DNA of 6,974 nucleotides from Pseudomonadota bacterium (GTDB lineage: Bacteria; Pseudomonadota; Gammaproteobacteria; Burkholderiales; SG8-39), in assembly GCA_003242425.1 (NCBI GenBank), contig QGUL01000093.1:1-6974 (forward strand), given 5' to 3'. The notes under the pieces were generated by a model. The model saw only the letters and a list, made by a program, of their open reading frames with translations. It was not told where the DNA came from and made no database searches. Positions 1 through 6,601 of the stretch are shown piece after piece. The translations under genes were made by a program, and so were the position numbers. Within the stretch, counting starts at the first letter, position 1. Each line of letters begins with the position of its first letter.

Positions 1-78
1 TTGTTTTTTAATTACTCCGGCACCCTCCAGGTCCTCCCATGGTCGCTCGTCGGCCGCTTTCGATGTTTATAAGATACC
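1..78. other. Left-edge sequence not recognisable as rpsA
   Basis: These bases should encode the first S1 domain of rpsA but do not. On the minus strand the S1 frame runs into TAA at 69-67. The same frame then reopens as a short peptide containing DERPWEDLEGAG, and the other two minus frames also give no S1-like sequence. The stretch contains T/A-rich bases at its outer end (1-16), unlike the rest of the window. I see no inverted repeat, target duplication or transposase fragment. It could be a misassembled contig end, a chimeric junction or the edge of an inserted element; the sequence alone does not decide. Confidence 0.45.
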
Positions 79-198
79 ACGTACGACCTCCGCAGTGATG
101 ACCTCGCCGACCCGCATCTCCTTGCGGTTCAGGCTCTCTTCGAAAAGCGCAGCAAAGCTCTCGTTGGAGGTATCGACTGCGGTAGAAGCTGTAGACAT
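67..198 (-). CDS. rpsA: 30S ribosomal protein S1, 5' fragment with broken frame
   Basis: S1 is the large ribosomal protein that binds mRNA leaders on the 30S subunit and helps translation initiate on weak Shine-Dalgarno sites. Only about the first 40 residues are here: MSTAS at the start, then ESFAALFEESL (13-23) and MRVGEVITAEVV (28-39), which match the typical betaproteobacterial S1 N-terminus. The ATG at 198-196 is chosen because this conserved stretch starts just after it; a longer in-frame extension to 288 has no S1 character. After Arg40 the frame gives Gly-Ile-Leu and a stop at 69-67, where S1 normally continues with its first OB-fold domain of a protein of about 560 residues. It follows cmk, its usual partner. 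Because S1 is normally essential, an assembly fault is likelier than a true truncation. Identity of the fragment is well supported; the end point is not. Confidence 0.8.
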   Translation of the reverse strand: MSTASTAVDTSNESFAALFEESLNRKEMRVGEVITAEVVRGIL

Positions 199-292
199 AA
201 AAAAGTGACCTAAAAAATCAGCTCCGCCAAACTCACCGGCGGGGTTGGTTGGTTGCACACTCGACCGGCTGCCGCAACAGCCAGCCACCCAC
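199..292 (-). promoter_or_regulatory. rpsA leader between cmk and rpsA
   Basis: This 94-base gap lies between the cmk stop and the rpsA start. Ahead of the rpsA ATG the minus strand has only a weak AGG (211-209), ten bases from the start and set between two runs of six T (217-212 and 204-199). A short inverted repeat CCGCC/GGCGG (224-228 and 238-242, nine-base loop) lies just upstream. A weak ribosome site in a U-rich leader is what is known for S1 genes that S1 represses itself in enterobacteria. That the same control applies here is inference. No convincing -35/-10 pair was found, although a promoter for rpsA in or near this gap is common in relatives. Confidence 0.4.
224..242 (-). repeat. 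Short inverted repeat in the rpsA leader
   Basis: Plus-strand CCGCC (224-228) pairs with GGCGG (238-242) around a nine-base loop. On the transcript a run of six U (217-212) follows after six unpaired bases. The stem is only five base pairs and the U-run is not adjacent, so it is a poor intrinsic terminator. It may be a leader structure that affects rpsA translation. Confidence 0.3.
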
Positions 293-955
293 TTACGACT
301 TCAAATCGCGGTACCAGGCAAGGACCTGGTTCACCGCTTCATCGACACCCATGTCGGTGGTGTCGAGCAGGCGCGCATCCGGCATCTGCCTGAGCGGCGC
401 GACCGCTCTGGCCGCGTCGCGCGCATCGCGTTCATGCAGGTCGCGCGAAAGGTTGTGGATGCTAGCAGGGATTCCTTTTTCCATCAACTGTTTATAACGC
501 CGCTGGGCGCGCGCCTCGACACTCGCGGTCAAAAACACCTTGAGATCGGCGTCGGTGAAGACCACGGAGCCCATGTCGCGGCCGTCCGCGACCAGTCCCG
601 GCGCCTGCCGGAAGCGCCGCTGGCGCTCCAGCAGGGCCTCGCGCACGGCGGGCAGCGCAGCCACGCGGGACGCCGCCACACCGACCTCCTCGGCCCGGAT
701 GGCGTCGGTGACGTCCTCACCGGCGAGATAAATCCGACCCGACTCGAAACGGACATCGAGCGCGCGCGCAAGTTCGGCCACGCGCGCCTCGTCCTCCGGG
801 TCGGCGCCGGCCCGCAGTGCCGCCAGCGCCACCAGACGGTACAGCGCCCCGCTATCCAGGTAATGGAAGCCCAGCACGCGCGCGACGCGTTCGGCGACCG
901 TGCCCTTGCCCGAGGCCGAAGGGCCGTCGATGGCGATCACGGGAATGCGATTCAT
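293..955 (-). CDS. cmk: Cytidylate (CMP/dCMP) kinase
   Basis: This enzyme phosphorylates CMP and dCMP to the diphosphates with ATP in the cytoplasm, recycling cytidylate from RNA and lipid turnover. The 220-residue protein has the family's usual length. It shows the P-loop GPSASGKGT (11-19), the nucleotide-site motif LDSGALYR (33-40), [13 protein letters not shown] (104-116), the signature [11 protein letters not shown] (123-133) with Arg126-Asp127, and the lid region ERDARDAAR (175-183) followed by AVAPL. The ATG at 955-953 places the P-loop at the normal distance from the N-terminus. There is no good Shine-Dalgarno sequence directly ahead of it. It lies between aroA (57-base gap) and rpsA, the standard arrangement in proteobacteria. 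All expected motifs are present, so it looks functional. Confidence 0.96.
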   Translation of the reverse strand: MNRIPVIAIDGPSASGKGTVAERVARVLGFHYLDSGALYRLVALAALRAGADPEDEARVAELARALDVRFESGRIYLAGEDVTDAIRAEEVGVAASRVAALPAVREALLERQRRFRQAPGLVADGRDMGSVVFTDADLKVFLTASVEARAQRRYKQLMEKGIPASIHNLSRDLHERDARDAARAVAPLRQMPDARLLDTTDMGVDEAVNQVLAWYRDLKS

Positions 956-968
956 GGTGTTTCGATCA

Positions 969-1001
969 CGAAAGCCTTGCCGGCCGGTCCCCGCGCTTTC
1001 G
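969..1001 (-). repeat. Inverted repeat in the aroA–cmk gap
   Basis: CGAAAGC (969-975) and GCTTTCG (995-1001) are perfect seven-base inverted arms around a 19-base loop. The loop carries an 8-base palindrome CCGGCCGG (980-987). On the minus-strand transcript the hairpin would end 13 bases before the cmk ATG, over the region where a ribosome would bind. No U-run follows, so it is not a standard terminator. A role in cmk translation or mRNA processing is inference. Confidence 0.45.
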
Positions 1002-1013
1002 GCATGGACAGCC

Positions 1014-2318
1014 TCACTGCCGCGCCAATTGCGCGAAGACGCGGAAATACTCCGGAAAGGTCTTGTTGACGCATTCCGGATCGTTGATGCGCACCGGCAC
1101 CCCGCCCAGCGCCACGAGCGAAAAGCACATCGCCATGCGATGGTCGTCGTAAGTGTCGATGGCGGCGCTCCTGAGCTGTGCCGGCGGCTCGATGCGAAGG
1201 TAATCCGCGCCCTCCTCGACCACAGCCCCCACTTTGCGCAGTTCCGTGGCCATGGCGGCGAGGCGGTCGGTCTCCTTCACGCGCCAGCTCGCGATGTTGC
1301 GCAGCGTGCTCGGCCCGTCGGCGAACAGCGCCAGCACCGCCGCTGTCATGGCGGCGTCGGGAATGTGGTTAAGATCGGCATCCAGCGCCCGCAGCTTGCC
1401 GCCCGGTCCGCGCGCCTCGACCCAGTTGTCGTCCATGGTGACGGTGGCACCCATGCGCTCCAGTACTTCCACGAAACGCACGTCGCCCTGGATGCTCTGC
1501 CTGCCGATGCCCTCCACCCGTACCGGTCCGCCGGCGATGGCGGCCGCGGCGAGGAAATAGGAGGCCGAAGAGGCATCCCCTTCGACATGGATCACACCCG
1601 GGCTGCGATACTGCGCGCCGCCGGGAATGCGGAAGCGCTGCCACCCTTCGCGTTCCACCTCGACGCCGAAACGGCGCATGAGATTGAGGGTGATCTCCAC
1701 ATAGGGCTTGGAGATCAGCTCGCCCACCACTTCCACCGTCATGGGGCGGCCGGTCAGCGGCAGCGCCATCAGCAGCGCCGTCAGGAACTGGCTCGACACG
1801 TTGCCGCGCACCCGCACGGTGCCGTCGCCGGAAAGCTCCGATTGCACGATCTCCAGCGGCGGATAGCCCTCGTTGCCGAGGTAGCGGATGTCGGCACCCA
1901 GTTGCCGCAGCGCGTCCACCAGATCGCCGATCGGCCGCTCGTGCATGCGCGGCACGCCGTGCAGCAGATAGTGGCCCTTGCACAGCGCCAGCACCGCCGT
2001 CAGCGGACGGAAGGCCGTGCCGGCGTTGCCGAGGAAGAGATCGGCCTGCTTGATGAGGAAGGGACCGCCCACGCCCTGCACGACGTAGTCGTCGGACTGG
2101 CCGCGCCGCTCCCACGCCACGCCGAGCTTGCGCAGCGCGTCCAGCATGTGCGCGGTGTCGTCGGAGGCCAGCAGCCCCTTCACTTCGGTCATGCCCGAAG
2201 CGAGCGCCGCGAGCAGCAGCGTGCGGTTGGAAATGCTCTTGGAGCCGGGCAGCACCACCGTGCCGGACACGGCGCGGACGGGCTGCAGATCGAGATAGGG
2301 GGTACGCCCTGAGGCCAT
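1014..2318 (-). CDS. aroA: 3-phosphoshikimate 1-carboxyvinyltransferase (EPSP synthase)
   Basis: This is the sixth shikimate-pathway step: it joins phosphoenolpyruvate to shikimate 3-phosphate, giving EPSP on the way to chorismate. The protein is 434 residues, normal for the family. Visible motifs are PGSKSISNR (24-32), the PEP-site stretch [11 protein letters not shown] (96-106), [14 protein letters not shown] (124-137), [12 protein letters not shown] from 174, NHIPDAAMT with the general-base candidate Asp321, WRVKETDRL (345-353) with Glu349, and YDDHRMAM (390-397). The glycine, threonine and proline of the PEP loop (Gly100, Thr101, Pro105) are as in class I, glyphosate-sensitive enzymes. 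The usual bacterial Met after GTA is Phe103. The start at 2318 is supported by AAGGAG nine bases upstream and by the normal distance to PGSKS. It begins four bases after the tyrA stop, so the two are almost certainly co-transcribed. Confidence 0.97.
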   Translation of the reverse strand: MASGRTPYLDLQPVRAVSGTVVLPGSKSISNRTLLLAALASGMTEVKGLLASDDTAHMLDALRKLGVAWERRGQSDDYVVQGVGGPFLIKQADLFLGNAGTAFRPLTAVLALCKGHYLLHGVPRMHERPIGDLVDALRQLGADIRYLGNEGYPPLEIVQSELSGDGTVRVRGNVSSQFLTALLMALPLTGRPMTVEVVGELISKPYVEITLNLMRRFGVEVEREGWQRFRIPGGAQYRSPGVIHVEGDASSASYFLAAAAIAGGPVRVEGIGRQSIQGDVRFVEVLERMGATVTMDDNWVEARGPGGKLRALDADLNHIPDAAMTAAVLALFADGPSTLRNIASWRVKETDRLAAMATELRKVGAVVEEGADYLRIEPPAQLRSAAIDTYDDHRMAMCFSLVALGGVPVRINDPECVNKTFPEYFRVFAQLARQ

Positions 2319-2322
2319 GCAA

Positions 2323-3213
2323 CTACTCTCCTTCGGGCGGCGCGACCTGAGAGGCGATCCAGGCGTCGCGCAAGGCACGCGCATGGCTGAAGCGCGCCTC
2401 CAGCTCCGCTGCGTCGTTCGCCTCCAGCAGCGCGCGCAGTTCGCCCACCGCCTGCTCGAAGCGCGCCAGCTCGGCAAGCAACGCCTCGCGGTTGGCCATG
2501 CAGATATCGCTCCACATGCGCGGGTGGCTGGAAGCGATGCGGGTGAAATCGCGCAGCCCACCGCCCGCATGTACCAGCAAGTCGGTGGCGTCCTTGCGCG
2601 CGGCGATCGCATGCATGTAGGCGAAGGCGATGAAATGGGGCGCATGGCTCACCGCGGCCATCACCGCATCGTGCTCGCGCGCATTCATCTCCACTACTCG
2701 GGCACCGCAGCGCGCCCACAGCGCGCGGATGCGCGCCACGTCCTCCGGACGGTTCTCCGGCAGCGGCGTGAGCACCACTTCGTGATCGAGGTAGAGCGTG
2801 CTGCTCGCCGCCGCGGCGCCGCTCTTCTCCGAGCCGGCGATGGGATGCGAGGGCACGAACTGCGCGATGCGCGCGCCCAGGCCCTTGCGCGCCGCTTCGA
2901 TGACGCTTTGCTTGGTGCTGCCGCCGTCTGTGATCAGCGCGCCGGGTTTCAACACCGGCGCGATTCTCGCGAACACGCCGGCCATGGCGCCCACCGGCGT
3001 GGCGACGAACACCAGATCGGCTTCGCGCACCGCTTCCGCCACATCGTGGGTGGCGATATCGATGATGCCGCGCGCAAGCGCGGTACGCAGGTTCTCGGCG
3101 TCGCGACCGACGCCCGCCACCCGCTCCACCACGCCGGCGTCCTTGAGCGCGAGCGCGAACGATCCGCCGATCAGGCCCACGCCGATGACTGCGGCTTGCG
3201 CGAACTCGGCCAA
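2323..3213 (-). CDS. tyrA: Prephenate/arogenate (cyclohexadienyl) dehydrogenase
   Basis: It oxidatively decarboxylates prephenate and/or arogenate on the route to tyrosine. The 296-residue protein is a stand-alone TyrA without fused chorismate mutase or ACT domain. The N-terminal Rossmann motif is GVGLIGGS (11-18); [10 protein letters not shown] lies at 68-77, DGGSTK at 96-101, and the catalytic-type [11 protein letters not shown] at 122-132 with His123. The helical C-terminal half carries [10 protein letters not shown] and [11 protein letters not shown] followed by HPRMW. At the end of the second strand the sequence is GVGRD (34-38), with Arg where NAD-specific members usually have an acidic residue; this suggests NADP, by inference. 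The start is TTG at 3213-3211, directly after the hisC TGA and six bases after a perfect AAGGAG. Substrate preference cannot be told from sequence. Confidence 0.93.
   Translation of the reverse strand: MAEFAQAAVIGVGLIGGSFALALKDAGVVERVAGVGRDAENLRTALARGIIDIATHDVAEAVREADLVFVATPVGAMAGVFARIAPVLKPGALITDGGSTKQSVIEAARKGLGARIAQFVPSHPIAGSEKSGAAAASSTLYLDHEVVLTPLPENRPEDVARIRALWARCGARVVEMNAREHDAVMAAVSHAPHFIAFAYMHAIAARKDATDLLVHAGGGLRDFTRIASSHPRMWSDICMANREALLAELARFEQAVGELRALLEANDAAELEARFSHARALRDAWIASQVAPPEGE
2328..2333 (-). promoter_or_regulatory. Ribosome binding site of aroA
   Basis: AAGGAG on the minus strand, nine bases before the aroA ATG and inside the last codons of tyrA (the Glu-Gly-Glu end). It fixes the aroA start at 2318 and suggests that ribosomes ending tyrA can reinitiate on aroA. 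Confidence 0.75.
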
Positions 3214-4350
3214 TCAGCTCTCCTTGCCCAGCACCTTGGCCAGCGCCTGCAGGAAACGCGCGTTCTCCTCCGGCAGGCCGACCGTCACGCGCAGGTGATC
3301 GGGCATCTCGTAGCCGCCGCCGACGGGACGCACGATCCCGCCTTCGCGCAACAGCTTCTGGTACACCGCCGCGCCCTGGCTGGCGCCGTCCGTGCGCGGC
3401 AGTTCCACCGCGACGAAATTGCCGTAGGAAGGGATCCAGGCGAGCCCCAGCTTGCGGAAACCCTCCTCCAGCTGCCGCATGCCTTCGCGGTTCAGCGCCT
3501 GCGTCTTGCGCACGAACTCCGCGTCGTCGAGCGCCGCCCGCGCCGCGACCAGGGCGAGGTTGTTGACGTTGAAGGGCTGCCGCACGCGGTTCAGGAGATC
3601 CGCGACGCGCTTGTCGCACAGCGCATAGCCGACGCGCAAGCCCGCCAGCCCGTAGGCCTTCGAGAAGGTGCGCGTGATGACGAGATTGGGATGTCTGCCG
3701 AGCCAGGCGCGGCTGTCGTAGTTCAGCTCGTCCGGCAGGTATTCGTTGTAAGCCTCGTCCAGCACCACCACCACATGCGGCGGCACTTTGCGCAGGAAGG
3801 CCTGGAGCTCGTCCGCCGTCAGCATGGTGCCGGTCGGGTTGTTGGGGTTGGCGATGAACACCACCCGCGTGTCGGCCTCGATCGCGCGCGCCATCGCGTC
3901 CAGGTCGTGGCCGTAGTCTTTGGCCGGCACGACGATGCTGCGCGCGCCGCGCGCCTGCGTCGCAAGCGGGTAGACCGCGAAGGCGTGCTGCGAATAGACC
4001 GCCGAACGCCCCTGCCCGAGGAACACGGACGCGACCATCTCCAGCAGGTCGTTCGAGCCGTTGCCGAGCACGATCGCCTCCATCGGCATGTCGAGCCGGC
4101 GGGCGATCGCCTGCGTCAGCTCGAAGTTGTCGGGATAGCGGTGCAGCTCCGGCAGCGCGGCCTCGATCGCGGCGCGCGCCTTGGGCGACATGCCGAGCGG
4201 GTTCTCGTTCGAGGCCAGCTTGACGATGGACTCCGGCTCCAGCCCGAGCTCGCGCGCGAGCTCGGTGATCGGCTTGCCGGGTTGATAGGGCGCGATGGCA
4301 CGGATGTGCGCAGGCGCGAGTTCGCAGGGATCGTTCGGAATGGCGTTCAT
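3214..4350 (-). CDS. hisC: Histidinol-phosphate/aromatic aminotransferase
   Basis: This is a PLP-dependent class I/II aminotransferase of the HisC family, 378 residues. It can act on imidazole-acetol phosphate in histidine synthesis. In this gene order it is thought to serve phenylalanine and tyrosine synthesis by transaminating prephenate or the aromatic keto acids. Landmarks are LASNENPLG (45-53), the PLP-phosphate loop GNGSND (96-101), NPNNPTG (168-174), LDEAYNEY (197-204), the Schiff-base lysine Lys231 in RTFSKAYGLAGLR (227-239), and the carboxylate-binding Arg354 in LRVTVG. The start is the ATG of the ATGA overlap with the pheA stop (4350-4347). No Shine-Dalgarno sequence is seen, so translation is probably coupled to pheA. 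No other histidine gene is in view, which favours the aromatic role; dual function remains possible. Confidence 0.93.
   Translation of the reverse strand: MNAIPNDPCELAPAHIRAIAPYQPGKPITELARELGLEPESIVKLASNENPLGMSPKARAAIEAALPELHRYPDNFELTQAIARRLDMPMEAIVLGNGSNDLLEMVASVFLGQGRSAVYSQHAFAVYPLATQARGARSIVVPAKDYGHDLDAMARAIEADTRVVFIANPNNPTGTMLTADELQAFLRKVPPHVVVVLDEAYNEYLPDELNYDSRAWLGRHPNLVITRTFSKAYGLAGLRVGYALCDKRVADLLNRVRQPFNVNNLALVAARAALDDAEFVRKTQALNREGMRQLEEGFRKLGLAWIPSYGNFVAVELPRTDGASQGAAVYQKLLREGGIVRPVGGGYEMPDHLRVTVGLPEENARFLQALAKVLGKES
3220..3225 (-). promoter_or_regulatory. Ribosome binding site of tyrA
   Basis: AAGGAG on the minus strand lies within the last hisC codons (Lys-Glu-Ser-stop) and six bases before the TTG of tyrA. 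This strong site at ideal spacing decides the unusual TTG start, placed directly against the hisC stop. Confidence 0.75.
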
Positions 4351-5423
4351 CGTGGCGCGCGCGGATAGGACCCCAGCACCTTGAGGAAGGGCGCGAGTTC
4401 CTTGAGCTCGTTGAGCACGGGGCCCAGTTTGTCGTCGTCCTGGTGGCCTTCCAGATCGACGTAGAACATGTACTCCCAACGCGCGAGCCGCGAGGGGCGC
4501 GACTCGATGCGCGTCATGCTGATGCCGTGCCGGGCGATGGGCGTGAGCAGCGCATGCACCGCGCCGGGCCGGTTGGGCGCGGACATCACGATCGAAGTGA
4601 GGTCGTCGCCCGTGGGACCGCACTTCACGTTGGTGCCCAGCACCAGGAAGCGCGTGGCGTTGTTCACCTCGTCCTCGATGTCCGGCGCGACGATCTCCAG
4701 ACCGTAGAGTTCGGCTGCGAGCGCCGGCCCGATGGCGCAGGCGTCCGGCTCGTTGGCCGCCAGACGCGCCGCCTCGCCGTTGCTCGCCACCGGCACGCGT
4801 GCCGCGTTGGGCAGGTTGCGCGAGAGCCAGTTCTGGCACTGCGCGAGCGACTGCGAGTGGGAATAGACGCGCGTGATGCCTTCCAGCGAGTTGGACTTGC
4901 GCATCAGGTTCTGGCGCACACGCAGCACGATCTCGGAACAGATGGTGAGCGGCGTCTGCAGCAGCAGATCGAGCGTGCGGCCGACCGCCCCTTCGGTGGA
5001 GTTCTCCACCGGCACCACGGCGAAATTCGCCGCGCCGGTTTCGGCCTGGCGGAACACCTCGTCGATCGTGGGGCAGGGCACCAGCTCGGGCGCGGTGCCG
5101 AAATGCATTTTCGCGGCGACGTGGCTGAAGGTCCCGGCCGGCCCGAGGTAGGACACGACGAGCCGCTGTTCGAGCGCCATGCTCTGGCTGATGATCTCGC
5201 GCCAGATCGCCATGACGGCCTCGTTCGACAGCGGGCCGGGGTTGTTGGCGGCCATGCGGCGCAGGATCTGCGCCTCGCGGTCCGGGCGCTGCTTCTGCGC
5301 GACGTTGCCCTTGATGCGGCCGACGGCCTGCACGTGCTTCGAGCGTTCGCTGATCAGCTGCAGGATCTGATCGTCGTAACGGTCGATCGCTTCCCGATGT
5401 TTGCGGATTTCGTCTTCGTTCAT
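4347..5423 (-). CDS. pheA: Chorismate mutase / prephenate dehydratase (P-protein)
   Basis: This bifunctional enzyme converts chorismate to prephenate and then to phenylpyruvate, the committed route to phenylalanine. The 358-residue protein has the usual three parts. An AroQ-type chorismate mutase helix bundle covers about 1-88, with Arg10, Arg27, Lys38, Arg49-Glu50 and ISQSMALEQ. The prephenate dehydratase domain covers about 90-265, from YLGPAGTFS (92-100) through VVPVENSTEGAVG (136-148) to the catalytic-type NNATRF (254-259). A C-terminal ACT domain covers about 276-356, with RPGAVHALL (285-293) and ESRP (307-310), the positions that bind phenylalanine in related enzymes, so feedback inhibition is likely. 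Its start is the ATGA overlap with the serA stop at 5423-5420 and its end overlaps hisC in the same way. No Shine-Dalgarno sequence precedes it, suggesting coupled translation. Confidence 0.96.
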   Translation of the reverse strand: MNEDEIRKHREAIDRYDDQILQLISERSKHVQAVGRIKGNVAQKQRPDREAQILRRMAANNPGPLSNEAVMAIWREIISQSMALEQRLVVSYLGPAGTFSHVAAKMHFGTAPELVPCPTIDEVFRQAETGAANFAVVPVENSTEGAVGRTLDLLLQTPLTICSEIVLRVRQNLMRKSNSLEGITRVYSHSQSLAQCQNWLSRNLPNAARVPVASNGEAARLAANEPDACAIGPALAAELYGLEIVAPDIEDEVNNATRFLVLGTNVKCGPTGDDLTSIVMSAPNRPGAVHALLTPIARHGISMTRIESRPSRLARWEYMFYVDLEGHQDDDKLGPVLNELKELAPFLKVLGSYPRAPR

Positions 5424-6601
5424 TGTTCGACCGGTATGTAGCGCACCGAGAGCACGCCGTCGATGCGGGCGATGTCCTGCACGACCTGATCCGGCACCGG
5501 ACTGTCCACATCGACGAGCGTATAGGCCATCTCGCCCTTCGACTTGTTGACCATATTGTGAATGTTCAGCCCGGCGCGCGCCATGGCGGTGGAGATCTGG
5601 CCCACCATGTTGGGTACGTTGGCGTTGGCGATCGCCACGCGGTACGGCGCCTCGCGCGCCATCACCACATCCGGGAAGTTGACCGCATTGCGGATGCAGC
5701 CGTCTTCCAGGTACTCACGCACCTGGTCGACCACCATGACCGCGCAATTCTCCTCGGCCTCCCGCGTCGAGGCACCGAGATGAGGCAGCGCCACCACGCA
5801 GGGATGGTGCAGCAACGCGGCCGTCGGAAAATCGGTGATGTAATACTTGAGCTTGCGGGTCTCGAACGCGTGCAGCACTGCCTGCTCGTCGACGATGGCG
5901 TCGCGCGCGAAATTGAGCAGCACGAGACCCTGGCGCGCCGCATCGAGGGCCGCAGCGTCGATGATGCCTCGCGTCTCGGGCACGAGCGGCACGTGCAGGC
6001 TGACGAAATGGCTGGCATGCAGTACCTCGGCGATCGAATGCGCGCGCTTCACCTGGGAAGGCAGGGTCCAGGCCGCCTCCACGGTGATGTGCGGGTCGTA
6101 GCCGATCACCTGCATGCCGAGCTTGATCCCGGCGTCGGCGACCAGGCTGCCGATCTTGCCCAGGCCGATCACGCCCAGGGTGTGGCCGGCGAGCTCCATG
6201 CCGGCGAACTGCTTCTTGCCGTCTTCCACCCGGGCGTCGAGCCCGTCGCCGCCCTGCAGCCCGGCGACGAAGCGCATCGCCGGCACGAGGTTGCGTGCGC
6301 CCATCAGCAGGCCCGCGATGACCAGCTCCTTCACCGCGTTGGCGTTCGCGCCCGGCGCGTTGAACACCGGCACGCCGCGGGCGTTCATCGCCTTCACGGG
6401 AATGTTGTTGGTGCCCGCGCCGGCGCGGCCGATGGCCTTCACGCTCGCGGGAATGTCCATGCTGTGCATGTCGGCCGAGCGCACCAAAATCGCATCCGGT
6501 TCCGCGATGTCCTTACCGACCTGGTATACGTCTTGCGGGAAGCGCCTGAGGCCGACAGCCGAAATCTGGTTCAGCACCAGAATGCGATAGTTTCGCTTCA
6601 T
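5420..6601 (-). CDS. serA: 3-phosphoglycerate dehydrogenase, short ACT-domain type
   Basis: It probably oxidises 3-phosphoglycerate to 3-phosphohydroxypyruvate with NAD, the first step of serine synthesis; the product is the substrate of SerC, encoded just upstream. The 393-residue protein belongs to the D-2-hydroxyacid dehydrogenase fold. It shows LVRSADMH (39-46), [11 protein letters not shown] (59-69), the Rossmann motif GLGKIG (146-151) with YDP at 168-170, Arg233 in NFARD, and His274 in PHLGAST. An ACT domain fills about 318-393 ([20 protein letters not shown], then [12 protein letters not shown]) and suggests control by serine. The acidic residue normally found between Arg233 and His274 is not evident: the stretch reads [10 protein letters not shown]. 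The start at 6601 is the ATGA overlap with serC, with a GAGG ten bases upstream. Another hydroxyacid substrate cannot be excluded, but the neighbour argues for SerA. Confidence 0.88.
   Translation of the reverse strand: MKRNYRILVLNQISAVGLRRFPQDVYQVGKDIAEPDAILVRSADMHSMDIPASVKAIGRAGAGTNNIPVKAMNARGVPVFNAPGANANAVKELVIAGLLMGARNLVPAMRFVAGLQGGDGLDARVEDGKKQFAGMELAGHTLGVIGLGKIGSLVADAGIKLGMQVIGYDPHITVEAAWTLPSQVKRAHSIAEVLHASHFVSLHVPLVPETRGIIDAAALDAARQGLVLLNFARDAIVDEQAVLHAFETRKLKYYITDFPTAALLHHPCVVALPHLGASTREAEENCAVMVVDQVREYLEDGCIRNAVNFPDVVMAREAPYRVAIANANVPNMVGQISTAMARAGLNIHNMVNKSKGEMAYTLVDVDSPVPDQVVQDIARIDGVLSVRYIPVEQ

Noticed and set aside
212..242. Intrinsic terminator between cmk and rpsA
   Set aside because: The stem is only five base pairs and the T-run is separated from it by six bases. 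Stopping transcription just before an rpsA start is also unlikely.
199..288. rpsA starting at 288 instead of 198
   Set aside because: The extra 30 residues are not S1-like and would overlap the intergenic leader; the conserved S1 N-terminus starts at 198.
250..292. Sigma-70 promoter for rpsA (TTGCGG as a possible -35)
   Set aside because: No acceptable -10 box at a suitable spacing was found, so no promoter is called.
900..2312. Long plus-strand open frame (470 codons) opposite aroA
   Set aside because: Low-complexity His/Arg/Gln-rich translation with no family motif. aroA on the other strand explains the sequence fully.
2317..4368. Very long open frame on the plus strand (683 codons), opposite tyrA and hisC
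   Set aside because: Its composition is rich in Arg, His and Ala with no recognisable domain. It is the antisense shadow of well-supported minus-strand genes in G+C-rich DNA.
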